This document shows, one piece after another, positions 14,752 through 29,700 of a DNA stretch of 64,000 nt (positions are counted from its first letter, which is position 1; each line of letters begins with the position of its first letter). The stretch is taken from NCBI GenBank assembly GCA_947652605.1, contig OX393579.1:54256970-54320969 (forward strand), in the 5' to 3' direction. A program made the position numbers and the translations under genes. The notes under the pieces were generated by a model. That model ran no database searches. It saw nothing but the letters and a program-made list of their open reading frames with translations, and was not told the DNA's origin. Source of the DNA: Elmis aenea. Taxonomy: Eukaryota > Arthropoda > Insecta > Coleoptera > Elmidae.

Positions 14752-17700
14752 GTGAGTTAGGTATTTTAGTAGTCGGTTTTGATTGTCGTGATTTTTGAAA
14801 TTCTAGTTTCAAGTATATCATTGATGGTGATTTTCCCCTTTCGGATCAAGCTTTTAGTGCCAGCAGCGTGCGCAGTAATACATTTGCACCGAAAAATGCT
14901 CGACTGAAACTGCAGGCAACTGATTCTGGTAATGTTTGGACTATAGTTATTTCATTATTAAAAAAGAAATTTTTTTCTTAAATAATTTTTTGTAATCTGG
15001 AATTTTTTTAAATAAATATGTAAAGTTAGTTTTGCATTACCTCATTCTAGGGACCACAGTTAATGATTTTGTAAATCACTGTTAATTATTTTGTGTTTAC
15101 ATAGCTGGAAGTTGGTCACCAAAAGTTTCCAACAAAGACCAATACCTACAAATCAATTTGGGTCGGCAAGAACCAATTTACGGTACTATAGTAAGAGGCA
15201 GCCCCCTGTATGACGAATATGTTACTAGCTACCATGTACTTTACAGTCCAGATGGACACACTTTCAGCTACGTCATGGATCAAAATAGGATGCCACAAGT
15301 ACGTTTTTTTTTTTTTTTTTTGTTTCGTTTTTGTTATTTGTTTCTTTTTTGTTTTTTTAAACTTAATAAAATTGTCTTGAATTTAAATTTTGTAGCTGTT
15401 CAGAGGATCAGTCGATAACAATTCGCCAATCAAACAAATGTTTGACATCCCTGTAGAGGCAACCGTCATCAGAATCAACCCACAAAGTTGGTACAACGAT
15501 ATCTCTCTTAGGGTTGAACTTATTGGATGTAGCAAACTTGTACCTGCGACACAAGCACCAATGTTCACAACAACTGTAAGTGTAAAATTTACACACCCTT
15601 TTATGTCTTACGCAATGTGTTACAGCGTGCACCCGGTGTTACTCTTCCTCCGAAGTATTGTGAGGATCCCATGGGTCTTGATAGTGGTGAAATGGCTGGA
15701 CCCCAAGTTACTGTAAGCTCAGAATCGGCATACAATGCTAAAAGTTTGTTGAAGATTAATGGAACGACGGCTTGGTCACCTTACACAAGTTCACGATCTG
15801 AATGGGTCCAAGTATGTATATATTTATTTGTAAATCTGATAAAGCAATTGTTTTTCTGTGTGCTGTTATTCTGTATGCTATTATTCTGTGTGCATTTGTT
15901 TTTCTGTGTGCATTTGTTTATCTGTGTGCATTTGTTTTTCTGTGTGCGTTTGTTTTTCTGTGTGCGTTTGTTTTTCTGTGTGCATTTGTTTTTCTGCGTA
16001 CATTTGTTTTTCTGTGTGCATTTGTTTTTCTGCGTACATTTGTTTATCTGTGTGCATTTGTTTATCTGTGTGCATTTGTTTATCTGTGTGCATTTGTTTT
16101 TCTGTGTGCATTTGTTTTTCTGTGTGCATTTGTTTTTCTGTGTGCGTTTGTTTTTCTATGTGCATTTGTTTTTCTGTGTGCGTTTGTTTTTCTGTGTGCG
16201 TTTGTTTGTCTGTGTGCATTTGTTTTTCTGTATGCATTTGTTTTTCTGTGTGTTTGTTTTTGTGTGTGCATTTGTTTATCTATGTGTGTTTTTGTTTATC
16301 TATATGCATTTGCTTTTGTATGAAGTTTACAAACACTTTAGTTTCACATCAAATTAAATAAAAATGTGCTTATAAAATCTTAACTAGCCTTGGCATATTA
16401 AAAATTAAAAGCCAGTTTTATAAGCTCCTAACTTTCCAGCAATGGTAACCAAAATAACCTTGGAATGTTATGCTGTTGAGACATCCTGTATATCATATTG
16501 GTTTATTCATGTACGGGGTGTCCCAAATTTAAGGCTCAATTGGCTAAAAAGCCAGTAAACTAGAGCGCCTTAAATCTATTTGCTTTAATTATGAAGTAAT
16601 TTTTAAAAAAATAGTGTTTAGTACACAAAAATCTGAAAATATTGTAGCACAAACTTTTTTTTTGTTTTGGCTTTTTAATATTTTGTTATTTCGCCTTATG
16701 TTGCGTGTATCTTTTTATAAAATAGTGTCCATTTGACTGTTAACATAAGGGAGATTTTCCATAGCCACTTTTTTTTGTAGTTTGACTTTTTGGAACCCCG
16801 TAACGTGACAGGTTTTATGACAAAGGGGGGCCCAGGCGGTTGGGTAACATCTTTCAATGTGAAATATTCGCTTAACGGCAAAGACTGGAATCCCATACAA
16901 GATGATAAAGGAGAGGAAAAGATGTTCTTGGGCAATTTCGATTCAAACACAGTACACACAAACAATTTTAAATTGCCTCTTCAGACGAGACATCTCAAGA
17001 TTATACCTACAAAATGGAACAAGAACATTCAGTTACGTGTCGAGCCTATTGGATGCTTCAAACCATACCGTAAGAATTTTGCAATTATCATAGATAGAAA
17101 TAAACCTATTTTTAACAGTACTCCGCTAAGGAATAAATAAAACAAAATGTGCTGTAATAGAAAGCAAATTGATTTTGTTGTTTTTTTTTCTCCAAATTTT
17201 GTGTTGGAAAATAAAAACAAATTAGTTTTATTTTCAGCTTTATTGCTTTGATAATGTATCATAGTCATCATCAAGTTAGTTCCTCATAATTTTGTGTTTG
17301 CTTGTTTATCAGTACTAACATTTACCAATTTTTACTGCTGTATATATACTTATTCAACTTTTGATAATAATTGTAATCCTAAACTTCCCCTTCCCCCACC
17401 CCAGTAACTAATGTAGATTCTTATAAACGAGCTGGAACCACAACTAAGGTTTCTTGAACTGATGTTTCATCCCCATTGCAAGAGACATCTTCAAGTTACT
17501 GTAATTATTGGATTGTTTTAACTAACTTGAAGGTGAAGACCTGAAGATGTTTCTTGCAACAGAGAAGAAACATTAGATGTGGTCAGTGGCGTCGGCAGGA
17601 GGGGGTGAGGGGGGTCAGAACCCCCCATAGGTTCGCAATAAGTCGTTATAAAGCTGGAGAACTGTAAATTTTGTGCTAAAAAAAGGTCTTCGGCTCTTTT

Positions 17701-20700
17701 TACCGTTTATTAGCCCCCCCCTCATGATGAAACCTTCAAACATCCTGCTGCAAAAAAAACTTAAAAAGTAGGTCCTCAGCTCTTTTTGCGTTTATTAACC
17801 CCCCCATGGAAGCATCCTGCCTACGCAGGTTCTAATCCAGAAACCAAGAACCCAATTTTCATAATCATTTGAAATTTAAATAAAACCTTTTCAGCTAAGG
17901 TAGATTTGGTCGTTCCAACAATACCCCCTCCATCAGAGTGCAATCAGTGTCCAGGAGCACCCACAGCTGAACTAGAAGTTGAAGCCTGTCGTTGTTCATC
18001 AGATCTATGGTGGGATGGTAAAGTTTGTGTTGCCCGGGCACAGTGTCCTTGCATGGTCGGTCATATTCCGTAAGTCGAACAAATTTTTCAAGCTAATTCA
18101 TCACAAGACTTTTTTGCTATAAATATTTTTCATTGTTATAGATACGCAGTTGGCACTTCTTTCACAAAAGATGACTGTTCTGAATGTGTGTGTAGGTTGG
18201 GCGGTGTTGCTCATTGCACCGCAAAAGTTTGTGAGAAGGAGAAATGTCCAAAGGTAATATTTTTTTCTTTTGTCATATGTATGTACAGGGTGGTCTATTT
18301 TCGATGCCCATACAGGGTATCTCGGTTATTATCAGAGATAGAAAAAAGCTAAGTACGTAGTCTTGATTTTTTTCGAGAGGAATTCATTGCCGTAAACAGA
18401 TTTTTGATATCTTTTTTAATTTTCGAAATATAGCCAAAAACCGATTTTTAGCAATTTCCAAAAATGTTAAATATCTTGCTTAAATGAAAAGATAGAGAAA
18501 AACTTTAAAGACATTTTTCGCATGGTTTTTTGTCCTTAATAAGATGGCGATATTCAATTGTTTTTTAGTCATACGAATATTTATATATTACACTAACTTT
18601 CTTCTTTTAAATGGCAACCATAAGCAAATTATATATTTTTGAAAAGCACAAAAAGTAAGCTTTCGATTTATGTCAAAGCCAACTATGGTTGCCATATAAA
18701 ATTAAAAAGTTGGGTGTATATATCGATATTTGTATGAGAAAAAAAAAATAAACATCGCTATCTTATTAAGGATAAAAAACCATGCAAAAATTGTCTTTAA
18801 AGTTTTTCTCTATCTTTTTGTTTAAGCGAGATATTTAACATTTTTGAAAATTTCCAAAATCGGTTTTTGGCTATATTTTGAAAATTAAAAAAGATATCAA
18901 AAATCTGTTTACGGCAATGAATTCCTCTCGAAAAAAGAACTCTAGACCACATACTTAGTTTTTTTCTATCTCTGATAATAACCGAGATACCCTGTATGGG
19001 CATCGAAAATAGGCCACCCTGTACATCCAACCATCTTTTTTTTCCTAGTTTTGTCCTGCTCTTCTGATATGTTTGCATTATCCTTCTTCAGTTTCTAATT
19101 TTTTCCATTTTAATTGCAAAATCTCTTCCTTAAATTCCCTGTTTTTTTCTTACTTCTTTCAGCTGTTACCAATTGTTTTATTTCTGACTTCTTCTCTAAC
19201 TTCGTTTTCCGTAACAATGCCATCATTTTAACTCATTAAAAGTTCAATTTCTGATTCATTGTCTTTTTGCAGAATTCACGCAAAGTGATCACCAGCACTT
19301 GCGCCTGCATTTGTCAAAAATGCGAACCGCATCAGAGATTATGCCCTACTAGCAACATTTGCCTGAACGAAACATCGTGGTGTAACGGGGTCAAAGATTG
19401 CCCTGATGATGAAGACGAAACTTGTCAGATTGTTGAGGTTCTAACAGGGCTTGCGGTCACACCTCCACCACTGATAACAGGTGAGTTTAAAAAAAGTTAA
19501 GATCTCTCAAATTAAATTTTCTGGATAAGATTTTGTTAATTTATTAGTAGATCTTGCAAATTTTAGTAGCTGAAGCATTGGCTACATTTCTGCCATAAAT
19601 TTGTTGCACTAAAAAAAAAGTAAAACATACTACTCGCGCTTCCTTAATAAATTTTTATTTAAATTTTTACAGTATATTTTGCAAATTATAAAAGATTTAA
19701 CGGTAACTAAGTTATTACTGTAAATATGTGTTCTTAAAAGTTTGTTAGACTTTAAGAAATGTATCTTCTTAATTAGTTTGTATGTTATTTCTTTAGTATA
19801 TCAGGCAAATTATCGTAGACTGTACTTTGGCTAAATTTTTACAAAAGGTTTTTGTAGTTTTATATTTTTTTAGATGAAAGAAATCCAAAATAGGTTACCC
19901 ATAATTTCTTAATTAATTTGTGTTAATATTTTTCGAGTATTTACATGCTTAACAGTTGAATATAATTTTCAAAACTGTTCATTAAGGCTTAGAATTTATT
20001 GATCTTTCAAGCTTGTGATTAGTTTTGATCCATATTGTTGAGTTTAACATTGTGTTTGATTTTTTAGAATGTCCTAATCCGAGTTGCCCTCCTGGCTTCG
20101 TGATCAAAATGGAAGAATCAGCTTCTAAGACCATTAGAACGTCGATGTTCTCATCAGGTTCCAGAAGTACAAAGAGTTCTTATCAACAAGCAGCCAGTGG
20201 CACCAAAGGAGGAACTAAAGGTGGTACCAAGGGAGGTACCAAAGGAGGTAATTCTATTTTTCTGTTAGTCTTTTGCCTTAATATTAAAATGGCCAATTAA
20301 AAACATTGAAATAAAAATGTTTAATAATATACTTAAGGGATGAATGAGAAGACAGTAATTGGTATATTAAAAATTATTTAAAGGGTTACATGTTTGTTAA
20401 ACTCACAGTAGGAGTTAAAAAATTCTTATGATAATCTTCATAGTGGTTTATTTGTAACTCTTGTGGGGCCCTGCAAACTGTAACATTTTGGGGCTCTGAT
20501 ATTAGACAATTTTGTGAATAATCAGTTTAGTAGGAAAAGCAAAAATAATGATCACTTTTTGAGACCTTTGAAATTGAGAGCCCCAGGTGCATATTTAATA
20601 TGCCTATGCCCAAACCAGAGGCGTAGGCAGGGGGGGATCAGAACCCCCCATAGGTTTGCAATCGTTATAGAGCCGGAGAACTGTAAATTTTGTGCTAAAA

Positions 20701-23700
20701 AAATATCTTGGGCTCTTTTTACCGTTTATTAACCCCATCCCATGATGAAACCATCAAACATCCTACTGCAAAAAACTTAAAAAGAGAGTGGTTAACTAAA
20801 AAAAAAAGGTCCTCAACTTTTTTTGGGTCTATTACCCCCCCCCCTTGGAAGCATCCTGCGTACGCCACTGGCCCAAACACCAATGAATTACAGCAAACAA
20901 TAAAATTCACTTAGGCTGTATGAAATGCTCGTGTTATCATGATGATTGTCTTTGTTTTAGGTTCAAAATTGCCAAAGCCGGAAGTGAAACCAGAAAATAT
21001 TACCAGCAAGGCCACATGTCCCCAGTTTAGATGTGTCCATAAACCGCCCCCACTGACCCAAGGCGAACAAGCAGCCCCAGAATGTCCTCCAGCAGTTTGC
21101 CCACCACAGTACTCAATAGAATATGATCTTGCCGATATCAGAAAGAAAAAATCTGGCTCTTGTCCAAAGTAAGTTAACCTTCGGTGTACTAGGTGACGAA
21201 TTCTTACATCCCATACAACGTGGGGTTTGACGTACCCCAAATATAATTAGGACAAATAGCAACAATAATAAATTTTTTATTATTGTTATACAAAATTATT
21301 ATTGTTTTATGTTGCAAATAAGAGCTTTAGTAAAAAACGGAACCACATTTTACGTTTTAATCTAACTTTATTAAAAAAAATTAAAAAAACAACTGTTAAA
21401 AATAAAATTATTAGATCTTATAAACTACTTTTTACGAACTTAATAACAAGATATAAAATCAAAGTTATAATAAAAAACTAGTTCAGTTCATCCGTTTCAC
21501 TATTTATGCAGTCTTCGCAAACAAATTTTGCATGTTCCATACATATCGGCGCAATACATTTCTGACAGGTGTATTTAGTTTTTCTGTCTTTTTTTCGTGG
21601 ACACTTTACACATCTCTGCATAGTATGTTGTCTTTTTGCTGGTGGTTCTTGAAGATGTTCTGATGTTTTTTCAAAATATTTTTCGATCCTCTTACGTAGA
21701 GTTTGAGGAAGATGCTGATTCTGCCGTCTTAGATTCAAATAATCTCTTACTAATGATATGCCAAGTTCACGAATAAATTTTCCTCTCAAATTAGTTTTGT
21801 CTTTTTCAATCCCGTTATTTAACATGTGTATTACCATCCCATTGATTCCTGCATGGTTCAGCAGTGCAAAAAATACTGTAAGTGGCCAGCGTTTCGAGTT
21901 TCGTGATACATCATAAGTCCTCGAAAGTTTGTCGACCACATCAACACCGCTTTTGGTCTGGTTGTAAAAAGTTATTACGGCTGGTTTTTGTTGATCGCCA
22001 GACTCGGGATCAATTTCATTATCATGATGCAATGATGACAACATGAATACCAGTTTTCGTGGTTTCGGTACATAAGACAGAATAGTGCAATCTTTTTGAA
22101 ATCCAAATAACGTTGATTTTACTTCACGATTTTTTTTGAATGCAAGTGGAATGCAGGTTTTATTGGCACGTAAAGTACCAACGACAGTAAGTTTGTGATT
22201 TTTTAGCAAATTTTCAGTGGCTTCATAACTGGTAAAAAAGTTGTCCATAGTAATATTTCGTCTTCTTCTTCTAAAAGTGCTGTGATTTCTGCTTCCGTCA
22301 ATTTTCGATTGGACATGTTACGTAAAATTAACACCTAGATATAAATATTGTTATATAAAAATGCCCACATAAGTGTATAATAACAAAACTCAAAATAATA
22401 ATACGTACCTTTTTATCTACGACCCGTACTAGGTGGGGTATGTGATGCCCACGCCTAATTTGCATACGTGCAGCACTCGTACGAACTGACACCCGACTAA
22501 CTGAACGTCGCCATACGAAGCGGCAATGTTGCAATTACAGCTACTGAGAGAACCAATCACCACGATTTGTTCGTTTCAAAATGGTTTCGAATTTTGAAAG
22601 CTTGGGGTATATCACACCCCACCTGGTACACGGAAGGTTAATTAAATATTTCCCAACTAAAGAGTCTTCTTCATCTTTAATCAGGTCCTCTTATACCTTT
22701 CAGTGACCAGAGCTGGGCAAGTACTGGCCAAAAAGTACTTAAGTCTTAAGTCTTAAGTACTTATGAGAAGTACTTGGATTTTAAGTACCAGTACCGCTAT
22801 TTTTAAAAGTACTGATTCTTAAGTACATGTACTTGCAGAAAGTACTTAAGTATTTCTCAAGTACTTTTCAAGTACTTTTTGCAGATATTATTTATTAAAT
22901 TATTGTATAACTATTTCTAGCGATTGTGTCCAAGAAAATATTTAAAACAAAATGTAATAACGCATATGTAGGTACATAAAATTTTCTTTTACAATTTGCT
23001 CTGTAACTACAGTCTTTGGATGTACCCACTTTTATTTAAAGTTTTATGAATTAAGTGCTATCTTTTAACAAAAGTTGAAATATACATATCTATTTATTAA
23101 TAACAAGCAACAACAATAAAGAATATTGCCTTTTATGGTAAAGAATATATATGAAATTGTTATTTGATAAGAATTTTATACTGTATTGTGGGTTTTTATT
23201 AAAATTTAGAATTGTTTTCTATCATTTGTAAAATTTCGATTGAAGTTAAAATTTTTGTTTAATTTATTATTTTAACCGTGGTCACATACAAAGTGAATGA
23301 ATTGCTATAGTACTTACATATAAAACAAACAAAAATAATATGTCGAAATATAAATTTTATTTTTATATAAACAAATAAAAAATTGATACATTAAAAAAAA
23401 TATATAATTTTAATTTTTAAATGAAAGTGCTAAGTGCTTGCGAAAAAACAAATGTTATATAATATTCACATCTCACACAAAATACAACATATTTTTGAAA
23501 CATAAACGAAATAAAATGTTATGTAGGTACCTAGATATTTATTATTATCGTTTGAATATATTTTCTAGTTAGGTTGTAACATTGTCTTCTATTGCACTAA
23601 ACCATCTTAACTTAAACTTTGGTAATGTCACTGTAGCAACAATTGCGTCGTTTATTTCTGGATTTAAATTATAATAGTTTAAAAAAAATTGCGTAAACTG

Positions 23701-26700
23701 TTGATAATACAAGCATTTAAAATTATTGTTGTATGTTTTAAATTTGACTTTTTCAAATTTGACTTTAAGTTATACTAAACTTCATAATATATACCGAATA
23801 CACCCGTAGTATGTTGCCTGTTTTCCTTGCAATAGATCAATTGTTGCTGCAAGAGGTTCCATGATTAAGCAGTATTCTTCTAAGTATTCGGTATTAATAT
23901 CTTTAATAGCATTTTTAATTTCTTATTTCCCAAACAAATTTTTTAGCGTATTTTTGGGTGAGTTCAATAAAATATTTAATAAAACTGTTGTCCGTATTAC
24001 TACACACACACACTACTTTTTTAACTGTACCTATTCTATGCACTCCAATGCGGGTTGTGTTTAAAACTTTAGACAAGTTTTAACACGTTGAAAACCACAG
24101 CTCCTATCTTATAAAACCTAATATCTTAAAAAGTACTTGTGTCTACTAAAAGTACTTAAGTACTTTGCACTGTACTGCAGTATTTTACAAAGTACTTAAG
24201 TAATTTTTGTGGTACTGAAGTACTAATACAAGTACTAAGTACCAGTATTTCACCGAAGTACTTGAGATTCAAGTCTTAAGTACCTAATTTTAAAATGTAC
24301 TGCAGTACCAGTCTTAAGTACCGGAAAAGTACTTGAAAAAGTACTGAAGTACAAAAATACTTAAGTAATGCCCAGCTCTGTCAGTGACTAGGTATATTTT
24401 CATCATTCTTGATTATTTCTCCACTTTTTTTATTGTTGATTAAATGCAGCACCTCGCTCCAACTGACTCATCTTTTTTTTGCCTGTTCATTTCATTTTCC
24501 CACCTTGCTCTTGGTTTTCTCTACCGTTTTCCCTTCAATCTTCATTTTCCATCCCATTTTTGTGTACTTACTTTCTGGCATGCATAATAAATACCCCAAC
24601 CTTTTTCCTTGTGACTTCCACCCCTATACTGGTTCTTATTTTATCATTACTGGTCTTTATCCATTAGTCTACATCCCTCTTTTCCCTTTCATGTGAACAA
24701 TCTCATCTCCAGAGCCTCTAACCTTTCCTACTGGAGAATTGATGTTTATCAATCATAGTAGGCTGTTTTATTCTCAAATTCTGTGCATCATTTTCTATTT
24801 TTTGCAGATATTTCTGTAAGCCTCCTCCACCTCCAGATGCTATTTGCAACATGACCGGACGCACTTTCAGTACATTTGATGAAACAGAGTACAAGTATGA
24901 TATATGTAATCATGTTCTCGTTCGAGATCTGACTAACTTTGAGTGGGATATTGTAGGTAAGACCATGTGTTTTATCCCTCATGCTATCACAATATTTTAA
25001 ATCATTACAGGTTTTCCATTTAATTTTTTCAACATTACATTAATTCTTGAATGCTTTTGTAAAAATTTTAATAAGCTGATATAAATTCTAGCGAAACAAA
25101 ACTGTCAAAAATTATGCACAAGAGATCTCATCATCCATCACAAGGAGCATACATTCATCCTCCACGCCGACCAATCGGTCGACTATGACGGATACAAATA
25201 CACAGTGGAGCAGACAAAGAAAATCGGTTCACTTTCGCATGCGTTTTCCATGACCAAACTTGGTGAAGCTCTCCTGTTCATATCCAATGAATTTGGATTC
25301 TGGGTGATCTGGGAGCAACTGGGAAATGCGAGGATAGGAGTAACACCGAAACTGATGACACATATCGACGGGCTCTGTGGTTATTACAACGGCAAAGATA
25401 GGGACGATAAACGGAAACCCGATGGTAGCATGGCCGATACGACGGTCGAATTCGGAGACAGCTGGAAGCAGGCCGATAAAGTTTGTGACGCGAAGACGTG
25501 TCCGTTGCAGATGCAGGATAAGGCTTACGAAATTTGCAATAAAGTTAAGTAAGTGTCTTTTGTTTTGGTCAGAAAACAAAAGAAAACAAAAATCGATTTT
25601 TTCCATTTCCAGAGATCAGACTTTATCCTCCTGTGCAAGAGTCATAGATCTCGATGCATTTGTTTCAAGATGTATTGAAACAACATGCAACTGTTTGGAA
25701 GCACTTAATGGAACAAGTGGGGGTGAGGATAAGTGTCGCTGCTCTACTCTGGAGAAGTTTGTCGTGGATTGCTTAAGTGGAGCACCTGATTTGGAATTGT
25801 CTGATTGGCGAGCACAAAATGATTGCCGTAAGTTACTATTTTTATGTAATTAGGTCCAAGCATAGCCCCCCTTTACTGTCCTAATAAAATAAAGGGAGCC
25901 ATGTAGTACTTTGTGTAGTAGTGTGAAGTACTTTGTGTTTCATCAAAACATTATATTGTGTCTTTAAAAATTACCCAAATTTTTTTGTATAACGTCTCCT
26001 GTATTTTACCATTAATTTAATTTTAATGGAATGAAAATTTTAAGTATTATGGCAACCATAATTGCAGTATTGAGGGGTCCCTAAAATTTACGGGGGGCCC
26101 TTGCAATCATTGTATTTTACATTGAGCCTCTTTGTAAATAACATTTTGGGTTGACCACTATACAGGGTGGATCAAATTCGAATGTTTTACAGGGTATCTC
26201 GGTTACTGCAATAGATAGCGAAAATTTGATTTTGGTTTCTTGGGCTATTTTTTTGAGAAAATAACACCTATGCAATCGGATTTTTTTTATCGGATTCCAT
26301 TTTGGCACTACAGACGAAAAATGAAATTTTATCATTTTTGAAAATTTGCTCTCCCTTCTTAATTTATTAAATTAGAGCAAAATGTTATATAGGTTTTTTA
26401 TACAGATTTTTATGCTTAATTTAAAAACAAAAGTACATTTTTTTTAGCCACCTTGACTCTCGAGATATGGAGTAAACTTTCATTTTTTTAAATGGAAACC
26501 CTAGTTGGCCATGATTTTATGTGAAAGAGTATTTTTTTAGCTTTTCAAAAATATATAGTTTTATAATATTTGTTGCAAAAAATAACCGAGATATGGCCAA
26601 TTTTGTGAAAATTCGATCATCAAGGTTTGCCATGATTTCGTAAACAAGTGATGTTTGCAATTATTAAACAACTGTACGTCATTGCCAAGTAAATAACGCC

Positions 26701-29700
26701 TATGCAATCAGATTTTTTCTATCGGATTCCATTTTGGCACTACAGACGAAAAATTAAATTTTATCATTTTTGAAAATTTGCTATAACTTCTTTATTTATT
26801 AAATTAGAACAAAATGTTATATAGGTTTTTTATACAGATTTTTATGCTTAATTTAAAAACAGAAGTAATTTTTTTTAGCCACCTTGACTTTCGAGATATG
26901 GAGTAAACTTACATTTTTTTAAATGGAAACCCTAGTTGGCCATGACTTCAAGTGAAAGAGTATCTTTTAGCTTGTCAAAAATATATAGTTTTATATATTT
27001 GTTGCAAAAACTAACCGAAATATGGCCAATTTTGTAAAAATTCGATCATCAAAGTTAGCCATGATTTCGTAAACAAGTGATGTTTGCAATTATTAAACAA
27101 CTAGACGTCATTGCCAAGTAAATTTTACAGCAGCCGCTACGTTTTTATCACTTACAAAGCAATATTCTAACATATTAAACTTTTCAAAAAGTTCAAATTT
27201 AGCCATGTTCACAATACCACAATGAACAGTTATAATACACGGATTTGCTTTAAAGTTGACAAATGTACTTCGAAATGATGTTCAGTTGTTTAATAATTGC
27301 AAACCTTACTTGTTTACAAAATCATGGCAAACTTTGATGATCGAATTTTTACAAAATTGGCCATATCTCGGTTATTTTTTGCAACAAATATATAAAACTA
27401 TGTAATTTAACATTTCACTTTTTCACATAAAATCATGGCCAACTAGGGTTTCCATTTAAAAAAATGTAACTTTACTCCATATCTCGAAAGTCAAGGTGGC
27501 TAAAAAAAATTACTTTTGTTTTTAAATTAAGCATAAAAATCTGTATAAAAAACCTTTATAGCATTTTGTTCTAAATTAATAAATAAAGAAGTTATAGCAA
27601 ATTTTCAAAAATGATGAAATTTCATTTTTTGTCTATACTGGCAAATGAAAAAATTTGATAACGTAAGTATTATTTTCTCAAAAAAATAGTGTCAGAGACC
27701 GAAATCAGATTTTCGCTATCTATTACACTATTACAGTAACCGAGATACCCCACAAAACATTCAAATTTGGTCCACCCTGTACTTTGTGTTTTATTTAAAA
27801 AAATTGTATTGTTTCTTTGAAAATTACCCAAATTTTTTTGTATCTCCCCCTGTATTTTACTATTAATTTAATTTTAATGGAATGAAAACTTTAAATATAT
27901 GGCAATCATAATTCCAGTATTGAGGGGTCCCTAAAGTTTAAGGGTGGCCCGGATGCCCTTGCAATCATTGTACTTCACATTGGGCCTCTTTGGAAATAAC
28001 ATTTTGGGTTGACCACTGTACTTTCTTGTTGAAATTTATACAATGCATTTCTTGCAGCTGTTAAATGTGATGCACCCCTGGTCCATCATGACTGCTATAA
28101 CAGGAGATGTGAGCCCACGTGCAAGACGATTTTAGACCCAAGCGCTTGCCCCAAACTTCCCAGCTTCTGCTTCTCTGGTTGCTTCTGTCCTCCAGGCTAC
28201 GTTCGATCGGGTGACAACTGCGTTTTACCTTCAACTTGCCGTGATTGTGAATGTAATGTGCTGCCCCATTTGCAGTATGTTACATATGATGCAAACGACT
28301 TCACGATTAGTGGAAACTGCGTTTATGTTATGTCGAGAGATATTCTGGGAGAAAAAGGAAAAGACCATAAGTTCCAGGTAAAAAAATTTGTTGCTGATAC
28401 ATTCAATGTAAAAAAAATTATTGCGGTTTGGACAAACTTAGAATTTAAAAAAATTGATAACGTTAATAAATTACCATTGACAAGATCGTAACGAGTTTTT
28501 GGCCTACATCGCTTAAATTAACTGGGAAAGGTACATAGAAAATTATGTTTTGGTAAAAACATTAATCTTTGCAATAATTTGTACCCATACACTTATCTAC
28601 TTACATTTGCTTTGGATTAATTATACTTTTCGTGCGAGTAACGCATGTTGCGTCAATGAAAAAAACAAAAATCAATTTTTTTTAACAATTTATTCAGTAT
28701 TATTACTGTAAAATGATAAAACAATTGCATTTACTTCATTTTAGATACATTTTCACAGACTTTATTGTCAATTAGCTGCTCAAAATGTGTTTTTCATGTT
28801 CGTGCTAGGAGTAAATCGGCAGAAGCCTGCGGTGACACCTAAATTGATGATTTCATACTTGTGTAGGAGTTTTCTTGATTTATTTTAACTGTTATAGACA
28901 AATATTAACGTGTTTAATCATTTCCACACCATAAATTTGCGTAATTTTGCTTAATTATTGCGCTATACTAAAAAAACAAGAATTTTATTTGACCTAACCT
29001 ATTTGACGTTGTCAATTTTTTTAGCATATACAGCAAATTATGAATGAAAACGTTAAAATTACTTTAATACAAGTGCATTGGGGATGGATTTAATAATTTT
29101 GAGCTTGTATTTTAGTTTTAAAAAGATTTTTAAAAATCGCTTTGACAGATGGTATTCGTTAAGTAACTTTACAGTTGCTGTGCGAAATGCAATGAATTTA
29201 ATGCTTTATAATGATTGATGTTGTATAATTTTAAAAGTAGTTCAAGCTGAAATTGATCAGATATGCCATATTAATTGTTTGAGGGTTAATAATCATTATT
29301 TATGGTGTATATTATATCGTTTTTATCAAGTACCTACTACGCCAATTGCTTAAGTTTATAAATTGTATGATTTTTCCTTGATAAAAGTGCAAAGCCTATA
29401 ATCTTTAAACTTTTTACATTTTCATAATTTTTTTCATATCATAATTTGGACCACTAATGGCAGATAATTTTATTTAGGGATTGGGGTGTAAATAACATGT
29501 GTACGAAATTTTAACGCTATTACTGTAGCTTAAACGTTTTGTGATCTACATACATACATGTCAAGAAGAGACACAAGGTTTATTTGATATTTTCTGTAGG
29601 TTTTGATTACGAATCATCCTTGTGAAGATAAACCGAAAAAAATGTGTGTTGGAAAAGTAACCATCCTGTACGAAAACCACAAAATACACGTTGTAAGGGA

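Noticed and set aside
15617..16361. Overlapping ORFs of 118-246 codons encoding FVFLCAF- or HTEKQM-type repeats on both strands
   Set aside because: They are translations of the 18-bp intronic minisatellite, open in many frames because the unit is a multiple of three. Only 15626-15811 is a real exon.
21478..22248. Domesticated piggyBac gene
   Set aside because: The open frame is only the C-terminal half, joined out of frame to a stub, and the element keeps TTAA and inverted ends. A recent internally deleted transposon explains it better.
24409..24696. A 95-codon hydrophobic + strand ORF
   Set aside because: Phe/Leu/Pro-rich because of pyrimidine-rich intron DNA; no homology recognised, and the opposite strand looks like LINE debris.
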